From NCBI RefSeq assembly GCF_026340675.1, contig NZ_JAPEOX010000001.1, positions 5,828,001-5,892,000 of the forward strand: a stretch of 64,000 nucleotides of DNA, given 5' to 3'. The position numbers and the translations under genes were made by a program. Positions within the stretch are counted from its first letter, which is position 1; every line of letters starts with the position of its first letter. Under the pieces are notes generated by a model. The model was not told where the DNA came from and made no database searches. It worked only from the letters and a program-made list of their open reading frames with translations. This DNA is from Streptomyces sp. NBC_01264 (GTDB lineage: Bacteria > Actinomycetota > Actinomycetes > Streptomycetales > Streptomycetaceae). Positions 9,532 through 19,693 of this stretch are shown here, one piece after another.

Positions 9532-9550
9532 GGACGGGCCCGCGGTCCGG
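9530..9550 (+). terminator. Stem-loop after the last map 3'-end copy
   Basis: CCGGAC (9530-9535) pairs with GTCCGG (9545-9550) around a GC-rich loop, immediately after the stop in the fourth copy. It is probably the original map terminator, now separated from the real map stop by the array. The ~155 bp from here to infA should hold the infA promoter, but no clear -35/-10 pair was identified. Confidence 0.5.
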
Positions 9551-9706
9551 TATGGGCAGGATTGATGATCTATCCTGTAGGGCACACTTTCCGGATTCGT
9601 CTTTCGGAAGGCCCTGACGTAGACTGACTCGTCGGCTCCTTTGCACCCGCATGTCCGCATGCGAAGGCGGGGAGCTGATCAAGGTAGCCGATTCGAAAGG
9701 CGAAGC

Positions 9707-9928
9707 GTGGCCAAGAAGCAAGGTGCCATCGAAATCGAGGGCACCGTGATCGAGTCCCTCCCGAACGCGATGTTCAAGGTGGAACTCCAGAACGGTCACA
9801 AGGTCCTCGCGCACATCAGCGGCAAGATGCGCATGCACTACATCCGCATCCTCCCTGATGACCGGGTCGTCGTGGAGCTCTCTCCGTACGACCTGACGCG
9901 TGGCCGGATCGTCTACCGATACAAGTAG
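9707..9928 (+). CDS. infA: Translation initiation factor IF-1
   Basis: IF-1 occupies the 30S A site during initiation. The GTG at 9707 gives the standard 73 residues ([20 protein letters not shown]); the frame is open upstream without similarity. The S1-type OB-fold motifs [18 protein letters not shown] and [16 protein letters not shown] are present. rpmJ follows after 74 bp. This begins the infA-rpmJ-rpsM-rpsK-rpoA-rplQ group. Confidence 0.97.
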   Translation: MAKKQGAIEIEGTVIESLPNAMFKVELQNGHKVLAHISGKMRMHYIRILPDDRVVVELSPYDLTRGRIVYRYK

Positions 9929-10002
9929 ATCTTGTCTTCACTCCCGTCCGGACATCCCGTCCCGGCGCGGGTGGTGGCACTGACCCGGAGAACCTCACCA
10001 AC

Positions 10003-10116
10003 ATGAAGGTCAAGCCGAGCGTCAAGAAGATCTGCGACAAGTGCAAGGTGATCCGCCGTCACGGTCGGGTCATGGTCATCTGCGACAACCTGCGCCACAA
10101 GCAGCGCCAGGGCTGA
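10003..10116 (+). CDS. rpmJ: 50S ribosomal protein L36, zinc form
   Basis: This is a 37-residue protein starting at the ATG in AACATGAAGGTC. It reads [20 protein letters not shown], then [16 protein letters not shown]. Cys11, Cys14, Cys27 and His32 form the zinc site of C+ type L36. It sits in its conserved place between infA and rpsM. The next 200 bp up to rpsM contain no gene. Confidence 0.95.
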   Translation: MKVKPSVKKICDKCKVIRRHGRVMVICDNLRHKQRQG

Positions 10117-10316
10117 CGCACGCCGACCGACCTGCACTACGCAGTTCTTCGCGCGACGTAAGAAAACGTACATACGCAGAACCCGCCCAGCCCTGACCAG
10201 GGCCGGCGGCACCTCCGGCGGGGGCCGGGGACCCGGGCGTACCACCACCCAACAGGAGTGGTCGGCGGTCGGGGTTCGGTTCTGCGGAAGACCCCCGAAC
10301 ACACAGGAGCCATTGA

Positions 10317-10697
10317 ATGGCACGCGTTTCCGGTGTTGACATCCCGCGCGAAAAGCGTGTGGAGATCGCACTTACCTACGTCTTCGGTGTCGGTCGCACC
10401 CGGTCCAAGGAAATCCTTGCGGCCACCGGTGTGAACCCCGACACCCGCGTTCGTGACCTGGCCGAAGAGGACCTGGTCAAGATCCGCGAGTACGTGGACG
10501 CCAACCTCCGCACCGAGGGTGACCTCCGCCGCGAGATCCAGGCCGACATCCGCCGCAAGGTCGAGATCCAGTGCTACCAGGGTGTTCGCCACCGTCGTGG
10601 CCTGCCCGTGCACGGTCAGCGCACCAGCACGAACGCCCGTACCCGCAAGGGTCCGCGTCGCGCGATCGCCGGTAAGAAGAAGCCGGGCAAGAAGTAG
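10317..10697 (+). CDS. rpsM: 30S ribosomal protein S13
   Basis: S13 in the 30S head contacts the P-site tRNA and bridges to L5. The 126 residues start [20 protein letters not shown] and include [15 protein letters not shown] (helix-two-turn-helix) and the basic tail [16 protein letters not shown]. Its ribosome site is AGGAG before the ATG. A 200-bp leader separates it from rpmJ. Confidence 0.98.
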   Translation: MARVSGVDIPREKRVEIALTYVFGVGRTRSKEILAATGVNPDTRVRDLAEEDLVKIREYVDANLRTEGDLRREIQADIRRKVEIQCYQGVRHRRGLPVHGQRTSTNARTRKGPRRAIAGKKKPGKK

Positions 10698-10751
10698 TCC
10701 TGTTCAGCGGTCTTGCGCTGTAGGACCGACCACCTCCCGTAGGAGATTTAG

Positions 10752-11156
10752 ATGCCCCCCAAGGGTCGTCAGGGCGCTGCCAAGAAGGTGCGCCGCAAGG
10801 AAAAGAAGAACGTCGCTCATGGGCACGCCCACATCAAGAGCACGTTCAACAACACCATCGTCTCGATCACGGACCCCGCGGGCAACGTGATCTCCTGGGC
10901 CTCCGCCGGCCACGTCGGCTTCAAGGGCTCGCGCAAGTCCACCCCCTTCGCCGCGCAGATGGCCGCCGAGTCGGCCGCCCGCCGCGCGCAGGAGCACGGC
11001 ATGCGCAAGGTCGACGTCTTCGTCAAGGGTCCCGGCTCCGGCCGTGAGACCGCGATCCGCTCCCTCCAGGCCACTGGCCTCGAGGTCGGCTCGATCCAGG
11101 ACGTCACCCCCACCCCGCACAACGGCTGCCGTCCGCCCAAGCGTCGCCGCGTCTGA
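10752..11156 (+). CDS. rpsK: 30S ribosomal protein S11
   Basis: S11 lies on the 30S platform beside the E-site mRNA. The 134 residues carry the invariant [18 protein letters not shown], the [20 protein letters not shown] segment and the terminal [19 protein letters not shown] precedes the ATG. It is 54 bp after rpsM and 156 bp before rpoA. Confidence 0.98.
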   Translation: MPPKGRQGAAKKVRRKEKKNVAHGHAHIKSTFNNTIVSITDPAGNVISWASAGHVGFKGSRKSTPFAAQMAAESAARRAQEHGMRKVDVFVKGPGSGRETAIRSLQATGLEVGSIQDVTPTPHNGCRPPKRRRV

Positions 11157-11198
11157 TTCGGCGACGCCGGGCTTCGCGCCTGTGCGTCTTTGAGTGTC

Positions 11199-11236
11199 CG
11201 GGCGGTACGAACCCCTCGCGGGGGACGTACCGCCCG
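11199..11236 (+). terminator. Stem-loop between rpsK and rpoA
   Basis: CGGGCGGTACG (11199-11209) pairs perfectly with CGTACCGCCCG (11226-11236), and an inner CCCC/GGGG pair extends the hairpin. It has no clear T-run. It could attenuate transcription into rpoA, which would let rpoA-rplQ be expressed partly on their own. Confidence 0.55.
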
Positions 11237-11312
11237 TACCCTTGTAGTCCGCAGCCCCTGGCTGCATCCGTCGGGCGTCAAATAGTGGGCGTCCACGAAT
11301 GAAGGAATCCAC

Positions 11313-12335
11313 ATGCTTATCGCTCAGCGCCCCTCGCTGACCGAAGAGGTCGTAGACGAGTACCGCTCGCGGTTCGTGATCGAGCCGCTCGAGCCGGGCT
11401 TCGGCTACACCCTCGGCAACTCGCTGCGCCGCACGCTCCTGTCCTCGATCCCGGGTGCCGCTGTCACCAGCATCCGCGTGGACGGCGTCCTGCACGAGTT
11501 CACCACCGTGCCGGGTGTCAAGGAAGACGTCACCGACATCATCCTCAACATCAAGCAGCTGGTCGTCTCCTCGGAGCACGACGAGCCGGTCGTGATGTAC
11601 CTGCGCAAGCAGGGTCCCGGCCTGGTCACCGCTGCCGACATCGCGCCCCCGGCCGGTGTCGAGGTGCACAACCCGGACCTGGTCCTCGCCACGCTCAACG
11701 GCAAGGGCAAGCTGGAGATGGAGCTGACCGTCGAGCGCGGTCGCGGCTACGTCTCCGCCGTCCAGAACAAGCAGCTGGGCCAGGAGATCGGTCGCATCCC
11801 GATCGACTCCATCTACAGCCCGGTCCTCAAGGTCACCTACAAGGTCGAGGCGACCCGAGTCGAGCAGCGCACCGACTTCGACAAGCTGATCGTCGACGTC
11901 GAGACCAAGCAGGCCATGCGCCCGCGCGACGCCATGGCGTCCGCCGGTAAGACCCTGGTCGAGCTGTTCGGTCTGGCCCGCGAGCTCAACATCGACGCCG
12001 AGGGCATCGACATGGGCCCCTCGCCGACGGACGCGGCCCTGGCCGCTGATCTCGCCCTGCCGATCGAGGAGCTCGAGCTCACCGTTCGGTCGTACAACTG
12101 CCTCAAGCGCGAGGGCATCCACTCCGTGGGTGAGCTCGTCGCCCGCTCCGAGGCGGACCTGCTCGACATCCGCAACTTCGGTGCGAAGTCGATCGACGAG
12201 GTCAAGGCGAAGCTGGCCGGCATGGGCCTGGCCCTCAAGGACAGCCCGCCCGGATTCGACCCGACCGCCGCCGCCGACGCCTTCGGCGCCGACGACGACG
12301 CGGACGCCGGTTTCGTCGAGACCGAGCAGTACTAA
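11313..12335 (+). CDS. rpoA: RNA polymerase alpha subunit
   Basis: Alpha dimerises to nucleate RNA polymerase assembly. The 340 residues contain the N-terminal domain ([39 protein letters not shown]) and the C-terminal DNA/activator-binding domain from about residue 245 ([28 protein letters not shown]). The end is acidic ([12 protein letters not shown]). AAGGA precedes the ATG. Confidence 0.98.
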   Translation: MLIAQRPSLTEEVVDEYRSRFVIEPLEPGFGYTLGNSLRRTLLSSIPGAAVTSIRVDGVLHEFTTVPGVKEDVTDIILNIKQLVVSSEHDEPVVMYLRKQGPGLVTAADIAPPAGVEVHNPDLVLATLNGKGKLEMELTVERGRGYVSAVQNKQLGQEIGRIPIDSIYSPVLKVTYKVEATRVEQRTDFDKLIVDVETKQAMRPRDAMASAGKTLVELFGLARELNIDAEGIDMGPSPTDAALAADLALPIEELELTVRSYNCLKREGIHSVGELVARSEADLLDIRNFGAKSIDEVKAKLAGMGLALKDSPPGFDPTAAADAFGADDDADAGFVETEQY

Positions 12336-12443
12336 GCACCACCGAGCACCACCAGTAGTGCGAAGACTTTCCCGCGGCGTCCGCCTCGGGGGAACTGACA
12401 CCGGTACCTGACACGGCCGGTGCAGATATGAAGGAGTAAGACC

Positions 12444-12908
12444 ATGCCGCGTCCCGCAAAGGGTGCCCGTCTGGGCGGCAGCGCCGCGCACGAGAAGCAC
12501 CTCCTCGCGAACCTCGCGAAGGCGCTCTTCGAGCACGGCCGCATCACCACCACCGAGGCCAAGGCCCGTCGCCTGCGTCCCTACGCCGAGCGTCTGGTGA
12601 CCAAGGCCAAGAAGGGCGACATCCACAACCGTCGCCTGGTGCTGCAGACGATCACGGACAAGAGCATCGTGCACACGCTGTTCACCGAGATCGCCCCGCG
12701 CTACGAAAACCGCCCCGGTGGTTACACGCGCATCACCAAGATCGGCAACCGTCGTGGCGACAACGCCCCGATGGCCGTGATCGAGCTGGTCGAGGCCCTT
12801 ACGGTCGCCCAGCAGGCCACTGGTGAGGCCGAGGCCGCCACCAAGCGCGCCGTGAAGGAGGCGGAGGCCGCTGAGGCTCCCGCCGCCGAGGAGACCAAGG
12901 AGGCCTGA
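12444..12908 (+). CDS. rplQ: 50S ribosomal protein L17
   Basis: L17 lies near the exit tunnel. The 154-residue protein has the family core ([55 protein letters not shown]). It also has an actinobacterial acidic Ala/Glu-rich C-terminal tail of about 35 residues. AGGAG precedes the ATG. A strong stem-loop downstream ends the alpha operon. Confidence 0.98.
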   Translation: MPRPAKGARLGGSAAHEKHLLANLAKALFEHGRITTTEAKARRLRPYAERLVTKAKKGDIHNRRLVLQTITDKSIVHTLFTEIAPRYENRPGGYTRITKIGNRRGDNAPMAVIELVEALTVAQQATGEAEAATKRAVKEAEAAEAPAAEETKEA

Positions 12909-12937
12909 TCCCTTCCGGGATCACGCTGAATGGCTCT

Positions 12938-12972
12938 GAACGGGCCCGCCCCTCACCGGGGCGGGCCCGTTC
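12938..12972 (+). terminator. Terminator of the rplQ operon
   Basis: A perfect 15-bp GC-rich stem (GAACGGGCCCGCCCC and complement) with a 5-nt loop lies 30 bp after rplQ. A smaller hairpin (GATCCC/GGGATC) overlaps the rplQ stop. Together they end the ribosomal-protein block before truA. Confidence 0.85.
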
Positions 12973-13011
12973 TGCATGGGTGGGAAAGACGTTGCTGAGA
13001 GGATCTGTCAC

Positions 13012-13863
13012 GTGAGTGACGAGGTGGAGCCCGGACACGTCCGGGTCAGGCTGGACCTGAGCTACGACGGCAAGGACTTCTCCGGCTGGGCGAAGCAGCG
13101 CGTACTGCGGACCGTCCAGGGGGAGCTGGAGTCGGCCCTGCAGACCGTGATGCGGCTGCCCGACCCGGTGGAGCTGACCGTGGCCGGCCGGACCGACGCG
13201 GGCGTGCACGCGCGCGGGCAGGTCGCGCAGTTCGACGTACGGGACGAGGTGTGGGCCGAGCACCAGGACAAGCTGCTGCGCCGCCTCGCCGGGCGGCTGC
13301 CGCACGACGTACGGGTGTGGCGGGCCGCCGAGGCCCCCGCCGGCTTCAACGCGCGGTTCTCCGCGATCTGGCGCCGCTACGCCTACCGCGTGGGCGACCA
13401 CCAGGCCGGCGTGGACCCGCTGGGCCGCGGGCACGTGCTCTGGTACCAGTGGCCGCTCGACGTGGACGCCATGAACGGGGCCGCCGCCGCCCTGGTCGGC
13501 GAGCACGACTTCGCCGCGTACTGCAAGAAGCGCGAGGGGGCCACGACCATCCGCACCCTCCAGCAGCTCAGCTGGGAGCGGGACGCGGAGGGGATCATCA
13601 CCGCCACCGTCCGCGCCGACGCCTTCTGCCACAACATGGTCCGCTCGCTGGTGGGCGCCCTGCTGCACGTGGGCGACGGCCACCGGCCGACCGACTGGCC
13701 CGGGAAGGTGCTGGCCGCGGCCGTACGGGACTCCTCGGTGCACGTGGTCAAGCCGCACGGGCTGACGCTGGAGGAGGTCGGCTACCCCGCCGACGAGCTG
13801 CTGGCCGCCCGCAGCAAGGAAGCGCGGAACCTGCGGACGCTGCCCGGAGCCGGCTGCTGCTAG
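13012..13863 (+). CDS. truA: tRNA pseudouridine(38-40) synthase
   Basis: TruA isomerises uridines 38-40 in the anticodon arm of tRNAs. The GTG at 13012, with GAGAGGA upstream, gives 283 residues; an ATG at 12976 is possible but lies in the terminator tail. The catalytic aspartate is Asp62 in [28 protein letters not shown] at the N terminus and [14 protein letters not shown] near the C terminus are typical. It follows rplQ, the usual actinobacterial order. Confidence 0.95.
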   Translation: MSDEVEPGHVRVRLDLSYDGKDFSGWAKQRVLRTVQGELESALQTVMRLPDPVELTVAGRTDAGVHARGQVAQFDVRDEVWAEHQDKLLRRLAGRLPHDVRVWRAAEAPAGFNARFSAIWRRYAYRVGDHQAGVDPLGRGHVLWYQWPLDVDAMNGAAAALVGEHDFAAYCKKREGATTIRTLQQLSWERDAEGIITATVRADAFCHNMVRSLVGALLHVGDGHRPTDWPGKVLAAAVRDSSVHVVKPHGLTLEEVGYPADELLAARSKEARNLRTLPGAGCC

Positions 13864-13907
13864 TGCGCGCCTAATCCGTTTGGGCGGATCGGGGCCGGAC
13901 CTGGACA

Positions 13908-15536
13908 ATGCCCCGCATGGGACATCTCGAAGCCAGCCACCTGGAGTACTACCTTCCCGACGGGCGGGTCCTGCTCCCCGACGTCTCCTTCCGGGTGGGG
14001 GAGGGGTCGGTCGTCGCCCTGGTGGGGGCGAACGGGGCCGGCAAGACCACTCTGCTGAAGATGATCTCCGGCGAGCTGCAGCCGCACGGCGGAGGGGTCA
14101 CCGTGAGCGGCGGGCTGGGCGTGATGTCGCAGTTCGTGGGCTCGGTCCGCGACGAGACGACCGTACGGGACCTCCTGGTCTCGGTGGCCCAGCCGCGGAT
14201 CCGGGAGGCCGCCAAGGCCGTGGACCGCGCCGAGCAGCTGATCCTCACGGTGGACGACGAGCCCGCCCAGATGGCCTACGCGCAGGCGCTGAGCGACTGG
14301 GCCGACGTGCAGGGGTACGAGGCGGAGACGCTGTGGGACGTCTGCACCATGGCCGCGCTGGCGATCCCGTACGACTCGGCGCAGTTCCGCGAGGTGCGCA
14401 CGCTCTCGGGCGGTGAGCAGAAGAGGCTGGTCCTGGAGGCGCTGCTGCGCGGTCCGGACGAGGTGCTGCTGCTCGACGAGCCGGACAACTACCTGGACGT
14501 CCCGGGCAAGCGGTGGCTGGAGGAGCAGCTGGCGGCCACCCGCAAGACGGTGCTCTTCGTCAGCCACGACCGGGAGCTGCTGACCCAGGCCGCCGAGAAG
14601 ATCATCAGCCTGGAGGCGAGCCCGAACGGCTCCGACGTCTGGGTGCACGGCGAGGGCTTCGGCACGTTCCACGCCGCCCGCAAGGAGCGCTTCGCGCGCT
14701 TCGAGGAGCTCAAGCGGCGCTGGGACGAGGAGCACGCCCGGCTGAAGGCCCTGGTGCTGCGCCTGCGCGGCCAGGCCGCGATCAGCCCGGACATGGCCTC
14801 GCGGTACCACGCGATGCAGACCCGCTTCAAGAAGTTCGAGGAGGCCGGTCCGCCGCCCGAGCCGCCGCGCGAGCAGGACATCAAGATGCGGCTCAAGGGC
14901 GGGCGTACGGGCGTGCGCGCGCTCACGGTGGAGAACCTGGAGCTCACCGGGCTGATGAAGCCCTTCTCGCTGGAGGTCTTCTACGGGGAGCGGGTCGCGG
15001 TCCTCGGCTCGAACGGCTCGGGCAAGTCCCACTTCCTGCGCCTGATGGCGGGGGAGGACGTCAAGCACACGGGTACGTGGAAGCTCGGCGCCCGGGTGGT
15101 CCCCGGCCACTTCGCGCAGACCCACGCCCACCCCGAGCTGTTCGGCCGTACCCTCGTCGACATCCTGTGGACGGAGGCGGCGAAGCCGCTCGGCCAGGCG
15201 ATGGGCGCACTGCGCCGCTACGAGCTGGAGCGCCAGGGCGAGCAGCCCTTCGAGCGGCTCTCGGGCGGTCAGCAGGCACGTTTCCAGATCCTGCTGCTGG
15301 AACTGGCCGGCACGACGGCGCTGCTCCTCGACGAGCCGACGGACAACCTGGACCTGGAATCGGCGGAAGCGCTGCAGGACGGGCTGGAGGCGTACGACGG
15401 CACTGTGCTGTGCGTCACGCACGACCGGTGGTTCGCGCGCACATTTGACCGTTACCTGGTCTTCGGTTCAGACGGTGTTGTGCGGGAGACTACGGAGCCC
15501 GTCTGGGACGAACGTAGGGTCGAGCGGAAGCGCTAG
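13908..15536 (+). CDS. ABC-F family ATP-binding protein
   Basis: This is a soluble tandem-ATPase ABC-F protein of 542 residues with no membrane domain. Family members act on the ribosome E site, in translation control or in protection against ribosome-targeting antibiotics. Nucleotide domain 1 has Walker A (residues 40-48), LSGGEQKR (166-173) and Walker B LLLDEPD (187-193). Domain 2 has GSNGSGKS (367-374), LSGGQQ (451-456) and LLLDEPTDN (472-480). The linker between them (about 240-340) is charged and helical. An alternative ATG lies at 13917. The exact role cannot be told from sequence. Confidence 0.93.
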   Translation: MPRMGHLEASHLEYYLPDGRVLLPDVSFRVGEGSVVALVGANGAGKTTLLKMISGELQPHGGGVTVSGGLGVMSQFVGSVRDETTVRDLLVSVAQPRIREAAKAVDRAEQLILTVDDEPAQMAYAQALSDWADVQGYEAETLWDVCTMAALAIPYDSAQFREVRTLSGGEQKRLVLEALLRGPDEVLLLDEPDNYLDVPGKRWLEEQLAATRKTVLFVSHDRELLTQAAEKIISLEASPNGSDVWVHGEGFGTFHAARKERFARFEELKRRWDEEHARLKALVLRLRGQAAISPDMASRYHAMQTRFKKFEEAGPPPEPPREQDIKMRLKGGRTGVRALTVENLELTGLMKPFSLEVFYGERVAVLGSNGSGKSHFLRLMAGEDVKHTGTWKLGARVVPGHFAQTHAHPELFGRTLVDILWTEAAKPLGQAMGALRRYELERQGEQPFERLSGGQQARFQILLLELAGTTALLLDEPTDNLDLESAEALQDGLEAYDGTVLCVTHDRWFARTFDRYLVFGSDGVVRETTEPVWDERRVERKR

Positions 15537-15575
15537 GGGGAGACCACCCCCGGCTTGGGTCGAGGGGACTTCGTA

Positions 15576-16862
15576 GTGGGGCTGCGGCCGAGTGTCTGGG
15601 TCATGAAATGGGACAGCCCGTCCTCCTGGGACCGGGGGGTGGCCTGGCTGCTGCGGCCGGCCCCGCGGTCCTGGCGGTTCGTGGGCCTGGTGATCCTGCT
15701 GTCCGTGGCGGTCGCGGCGAGCCTGCGGGTCAACTGGGGCTCGGACAACGCCTTCGTGGTCAAGGCGGCCGACGCCCTGCTCGCGGGGGTCTCCCCGTAC
15801 GAGGACAAGCGGTTCCTCTACCTGCCCAGCGCCGTGATCATGGCGATTCCCGAGGCCCTGCTGCCGGCGCCGCTGCTGCGCTGCGTGCTGCCGCTGGGGA
15901 TGACCGGGCTCGTCGGCCTCGGTTGGTGGGCCTCGCTGCGGCTGTTCTCGGTACCGGTGCGCTCGCGGCTGGCGGTCGGCGGTTTCGCGCTGTTCGCGCT
16001 GGCGTACAAGCCGTACATCAACCTCGTGCTGATCGCGAACTGGACGGCCATCTCCGCCGCCGCCCTGCCGGTGGCGCTGCTGCTGGCGCACCGCAAGCAC
16101 TGGGCCGCGGCCGGGCTGGTGGTGGGGCTCGCCATCGCCTGCAAGCCGATGCTGGTGCCGGTCGGGCTGCTCTTCCTCCTGGCCCGGCAGTGGCGGGGCC
16201 TCGCGCTCGCGGTGGGGGTGCCGGTGGGGCTCTCGCTGGCGGGGGCGCTGATGATGCCGCACCCGATGCTGTTCTTCACCAAGACCCTGCCCTTCCTGCT
16301 CCAGGGCCAGGATTCCTACGCGCTGCCCTGGGACGCCTCGCCGATCGCCGCGCTGCCGCGGCTGGGGGTGCCCGAGCCGGTGGCGGTGCTGCTGGCCTTC
16401 GCGGGGGCCGGCTGCGGACTGTGGGCGACCTGGCGGCGGTGGAAGCGGCCGGTCGAGGCGGACGGTGACGCCGGTGAGCTGAGGCTGGTGGAGACCGCCT
16501 GCATGGTGATGCTCGCCGCATTCCTGGTGTCGCGGCCCTCCTTCGACCATTACCTGATCGTGGTGCTCCCGCTGCTGCTGGCGTCGGGGGTGCGGGAGGG
16601 CTCGATGCCGCGCTCGCCCTGGTTCTGGGTGGCGCTGGTGCCGCAGACGGCGGGCATCCCGTGGCCCTCGGAGTTCGAGGCCAAGAGGCGGGCATTCAGG
16701 GACATGGTGACCCTGTGCTCGCTCGCCGGACTGCTCGCTCGTCGCGCACTGCGCTCCGGACGGGTTACTCTGGAGCCCGTAACAACTGCGGGGTCCCCAC
16801 CCAGGACCGAACCGGAGTGCGCCGCGTCGCCAGCTCAAACGGCTTCGCGGACCGCGTTTTGA
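15576..16862 (+). CDS. GT87-like polyprenyl-linked membrane glycosyltransferase
   Basis: A polytopic membrane protein of about 428 residues with some nine or ten hydrophobic segments. It resembles GT87 (DUF2029) mannosyltransferases, which use polyprenol-phosphate sugar donors outside the membrane. An Asp in the first loop (WGSDNAFVVKAADALLAG followed by SPYED) and ACKPMLVPVGLLFLLARQW fit that family. GTG 15576 is chosen because GAGGGG lies 8 bp upstream; ATG 15603 is the alternative. Its stop TGA lies inside the -35 box of the rplM promoter. The substrate is unknown. Confidence 0.72.
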   Translation: MGLRPSVWVMKWDSPSSWDRGVAWLLRPAPRSWRFVGLVILLSVAVAASLRVNWGSDNAFVVKAADALLAGVSPYEDKRFLYLPSAVIMAIPEALLPAPLLRCVLPLGMTGLVGLGWWASLRLFSVPVRSRLAVGGFALFALAYKPYINLVLIANWTAISAAALPVALLLAHRKHWAAAGLVVGLAIACKPMLVPVGLLFLLARQWRGLALAVGVPVGLSLAGALMMPHPMLFFTKTLPFLLQGQDSYALPWDASPIAALPRLGVPEPVAVLLAFAGAGCGLWATWRRWKRPVEADGDAGELRLVETACMVMLAAFLVSRPSFDHYLIVVLPLLLASGVREGSMPRSPWFWVALVPQTAGIPWPSEFEAKRRAFRDMVTLCSLAGLLARRALRSGRVTLEPVTTAGSPPRTEPECAASPAQTASRTAF

Positions 16863-16888
16863 CCCGTACGGGTCCTTCTGGGTACTCT
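16859..16888 (+). promoter_or_regulatory. Likely rplM-rpsI promoter
   Basis: TTGACC (16859-16864) and TACTCT (16883-16888) are separated by 18 bp, a good housekeeping-sigma match. It starts within the last codon of the glycosyltransferase gene and gives a leader of about 210 nt before rplM. Confidence 0.65.
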
Positions 16889-17106
16889 GCTTGTTTGTTA
16901 TGCGTATTGGCTTTCTCATTCTCACGTGAAAGGGCCTTGCGCCGGTCCACCGGACCGATGACAAGCAGTTCAAGCAGTTCGCGCGGGCTCCGTCCCAGCT
17001 GCGAACGAGGGCTGTCGTGATCGTCCGTGGTGACCCTGTCAGGACCCTTCCCTCGGGGCTAGCGCCCTATGGGATGACCCACCACTGAAGAAGCGAAGGC
17101 ATACGC

Positions 17107-17550
17107 GTGCGTACGTTCAGCCCCAAGCCCGGCGACATCTCGCGCCAGTGGCACGTCATTGACGCCCAGGACGTTGTCCTCGGCCGTCTGGCGACCCAGG
17201 CCGCTACCCTCCTGCGGGGTAAGCACAAGCCGACTTACGCCCCCCACATGGACATGGGCGACTTCGTCATCATCATCAACGCCGACAAGGTTCACCTGTC
17301 CGGCAACAAGGCGACCCAGAAGATGGCGTACCGCCACTCTGGCTTCCCGGGCGGTCTGCGTTCGGTGCGCTACGACGACCTCCTGGCGAACAACCCGGAG
17401 AAGGCCGTCGAGAAGGCCATCAAGGGCATGATCCCCAAGAACACCCTGGGCCGTCAGATGCTCTCGAAGCTGAAGGTCTACTCGGGCGATGTGCACCCCC
17501 ACGCTGCTCAGCAGCCGGTGCCGTTCGAGATCACCCAGGTCGCGCAGTAG
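17107..17550 (+). CDS. rplM: 50S ribosomal protein L13
   Basis: L13 is an early 50S assembly protein. The 147 residues begin [20 protein letters not shown] and include [20 protein letters not shown] and [17 protein letters not shown]. It uses a GTG start. It is the first gene of the rplM-rpsI pair and is driven by the promoter 220 bp upstream. Confidence 0.98.
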   Translation: MRTFSPKPGDISRQWHVIDAQDVVLGRLATQAATLLRGKHKPTYAPHMDMGDFVIIINADKVHLSGNKATQKMAYRHSGFPGGLRSVRYDDLLANNPEKAVEKAIKGMIPKNTLGRQMLSKLKVYSGDVHPHAAQQPVPFEITQVAQ

Positions 17551-17596
17551 TTCCGGCCACCACACCCCCTAAGACAAGAAACTTCTGAGGAGCATC

Positions 17597-18118
17597 GTGG
17601 CCGAGACCACCGCCGAGACGACCCCCGTCGAAGAGTTCGAGGGCAACGTCGAGGAGTACACCACCGAGACCGCGGACGTAGTCGAGGGTGACTACACGTC
17701 CGAGTCCCTTGCCGGTCGCTTCGGTGACCCCCAGCCGGCCGCCGGCCTGGGCCGTCGCAAGAACGCCATCGCCCGCGTCCGGATCGTTCCGGGCACCGGC
17801 AAGTGGAAGATCAACGGTCGCACCCTTGAGGACTACTTCCCCAACAAGGTGCACCAGCAGGAAGTCAACGAGCCGTTCAAGCTGCTCGAGCTCGACAACC
17901 GCTACGACGTCATCGCCCGCATCTCGGGTGGCGGCGTGTCCGGCCAGGCCGGCGCCCTGCGCCTCGGTGTGGCCCGTGCGCTGAACGAGGCGGACGTGGA
18001 CAACAACCGCCCGGCGCTGAAGAAGGCCGGCTTCCTCTCCCGCGACGACCGTGCGGTCGAGCGCAAGAAGGCCGGTCTCAAGAAGGCCCGTAAGGCTCCG
18101 CAGTACAGCAAGCGTTAA
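17597..18118 (+). CDS. rpsI: 30S ribosomal protein S9
   Basis: S9's C-terminal tail reaches the P-site tRNA. The 173-residue protein has an acidic N-terminal extension of about 50 residues (Glu/Thr-rich) usual in actinobacteria. The S9 core follows ([39 protein letters not shown]), with the basic end [12 protein letters not shown]. The GTG start has GAGGAG upstream. It is 46 bp after rplM. Confidence 0.98.
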   Translation: MAETTAETTPVEEFEGNVEEYTTETADVVEGDYTSESLAGRFGDPQPAAGLGRRKNAIARVRIVPGTGKWKINGRTLEDYFPNKVHQQEVNEPFKLLELDNRYDVIARISGGGVSGQAGALRLGVARALNEADVDNNRPALKKAGFLSRDDRAVERKKAGLKKARKAPQYSKR

Positions 18119-18142
18119 TCACGCCCGCTGTTCAGCACGAAT

Positions 18143-18177
18143 CCGCCCCGGCAGCACTCTCTGTGCTGCCGGGGCGG
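18143..18177 (+). terminator. Terminator after rpsI
   Basis: A perfect 15-bp stem (CCGCCCCGGCAGCAC and complement) with the loop TCTCT is followed by TTCGTTT. It lies 24 bp after the rpsI stop and separates rpsI from glmM. Confidence 0.88.
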
Positions 18178-18250
18178 TTCGTTTACCGCCAAAAGCGGCA
18201 AATAATTGGCACAACTGCTCACAGCGAAGTGTGAACTCGGGAGGACAACA

Positions 18251-19609
18251 GTGGGACGACTCTTCGGGACGGACGGTGTACGAGGCGTCGCCAACGCGGA
18301 TCTGACGGCCGAGCTCGCGCTCGGCCTCTCCGTGGCGGCCGCGCACGTACTGGCCGAGGCGGGCACCTTCGAGGGCCATCGGGCCACGGCCGTGGTGGGC
18401 CGTGACCCCCGGGCCTCGGGCGAGTTCCTGGAGGCCGCAGTCGTCGCGGGCCTCGCGAGCGCGGGCGTGGACGTCCTGCGCGTCGGTGTGCTGCCCACCC
18501 CGGCGGTGGCGTATCTCACCGGTGCGCTGGGCGCCGACCTCGGTGTCATGCTCTCGGCCAGCCACAACGCCATGCCCGACAACGGCATCAAGTTCTTCGC
18601 GCGCGGCGGTCACAAGCTCGCCGACGAGCTGGAGGACCGGATCGAGTCGGTCTACGACGACCACCGCACGGGTGCTCCCTGGGACCGGCCGACGGGCGCC
18701 GGTGTCGGCCGCGTCTCCGACTACACCGAGGGCTTCGACAGGTACGTCGCCCACCTCATGGGTGTGCTGCCCAACCGTCTCGACGGCCTCAAGGTCGTCC
18801 TGGACGAGGCGCACGGCGCGGCCGCCTACGTCTCGCCCGAGGCCTTCACCCGGGCCGGCGCGGAGATCGTCACCATCGGTGCCGAGCCCGACGGGCTCAA
18901 CATCAACGACGGCTGCGGCTCCACCCACCTCGGTCTGCTGAAGCAGGCCGTCGTCGAGCACGGGGCCGACCTCGGCATCGCGCACGACGGGGACGCCGAC
19001 CGCTGCCTCGCCGTGGACGCGAACGGCGAGGAGGTCGACGGGGACCAGATCCTCGCGGTGCTCGCGCTGGCGATGCGCGAGGCCGGGCACCTGCGCGAGG
19101 ACACCGTCGTCGCCACCGTGATGTCGAACCTGGGCTTCAAGCTGGCCATGGAGTCCGAGGGCATCAACGTCGTGCAGACGGGCGTCGGCGACCGGTACGT
19201 CCTGGAGTCGATGAAGGAGCACGGGTACGCGCTGGGCGGCGAGCAGTCCGGCCACGTGATCATCCTCGACCACGCCACCACCGGCGACGGCACCCTGACC
19301 GGCCTGATGCTGGCGGCCCGGATCGCGGCCACCGGCAAGTCCATGGCCGAGCTGACCGGGATCATGACGCGGCTGCCGCAGGTGCTGGTCAACGTCCCCG
19401 ACGTGGACAAGTCGCGGGTCACCACCTCGGGCGAGCTGGCCGCGGCCGTCGCCGAGGCGGAGCGGGAGCTGGGCACGACCGGGCGCGTACTGCTGCGTTC
19501 GTCGGGCACGGAGCCCCTCGTACGGGTGATGGTGGAGGCCGCCGACATCGAGCAGGCCCGCTCGGTCGCCGGGCGCCTCGCGGACGTGGTGAAGTCGGTG
19601 CTCGGCTAG
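18251..19609 (+). CDS. glmM: Phosphoglucosamine mutase
   Basis: GlmM converts glucosamine-6-phosphate to glucosamine-1-phosphate for peptidoglycan precursor synthesis, the step after GlmS (also in this window). GTG 18251, after GGGAGGAC, gives 452 residues starting [12 protein letters not shown]. The phosphoserine loop [15 protein letters not shown] (Ser104), the metal loop [13 protein letters not shown] and the sugar-binding GGEQSGHVI are intact. The phosphate-binding [12 protein letters not shown] is near the C terminus. Confidence 0.97.
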   Translation: MGRLFGTDGVRGVANADLTAELALGLSVAAAHVLAEAGTFEGHRATAVVGRDPRASGEFLEAAVVAGLASAGVDVLRVGVLPTPAVAYLTGALGADLGVMLSASHNAMPDNGIKFFARGGHKLADELEDRIESVYDDHRTGAPWDRPTGAGVGRVSDYTEGFDRYVAHLMGVLPNRLDGLKVVLDEAHGAAAYVSPEAFTRAGAEIVTIGAEPDGLNINDGCGSTHLGLLKQAVVEHGADLGIAHDGDADRCLAVDANGEEVDGDQILAVLALAMREAGHLREDTVVATVMSNLGFKLAMESEGINVVQTGVGDRYVLESMKEHGYALGGEQSGHVIILDHATTGDGTLTGLMLAARIAATGKSMAELTGIMTRLPQVLVNVPDVDKSRVTTSGELAAAVAEAERELGTTGRVLLRSSGTEPLVRVMVEAADIEQARSVAGRLADVVKSVLG

Positions 19610-19623
19610 AGCCGGCCCGAGCG

Positions 19624-19677
19624 TCATGACGGCGGCCCCGCGCTACGAAGCTCCGTAGCGCGGGGCCGCCGTCATGA
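19624..19677. terminator. Bidirectional terminator between glmM and the DUF389 gene
   Basis: A perfect 24-bp inverted repeat (arms 19624-19647 and 19654-19677, loop AAGCTC) lies exactly between the two convergent genes and should stop transcription from both sides. Confidence 0.88.
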
Positions 19678-19693
19678 GGTGGGGCGGGGGCTC

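Noticed and set aside
8855..9617. Repeated 82-codon forward frames and long minus-strand frames in the map tandem array
   Set aside because: They arise from reading the 245-bp unit in a different frame. The coding sequence of map ends at 8793, and the copies have no start codon in its frame.
10704..12674. A 656-codon minus-strand frame opposite rpsK, rpoA and rplQ
   Set aside because: Antisense shadow of essential genes, with low-complexity translation.
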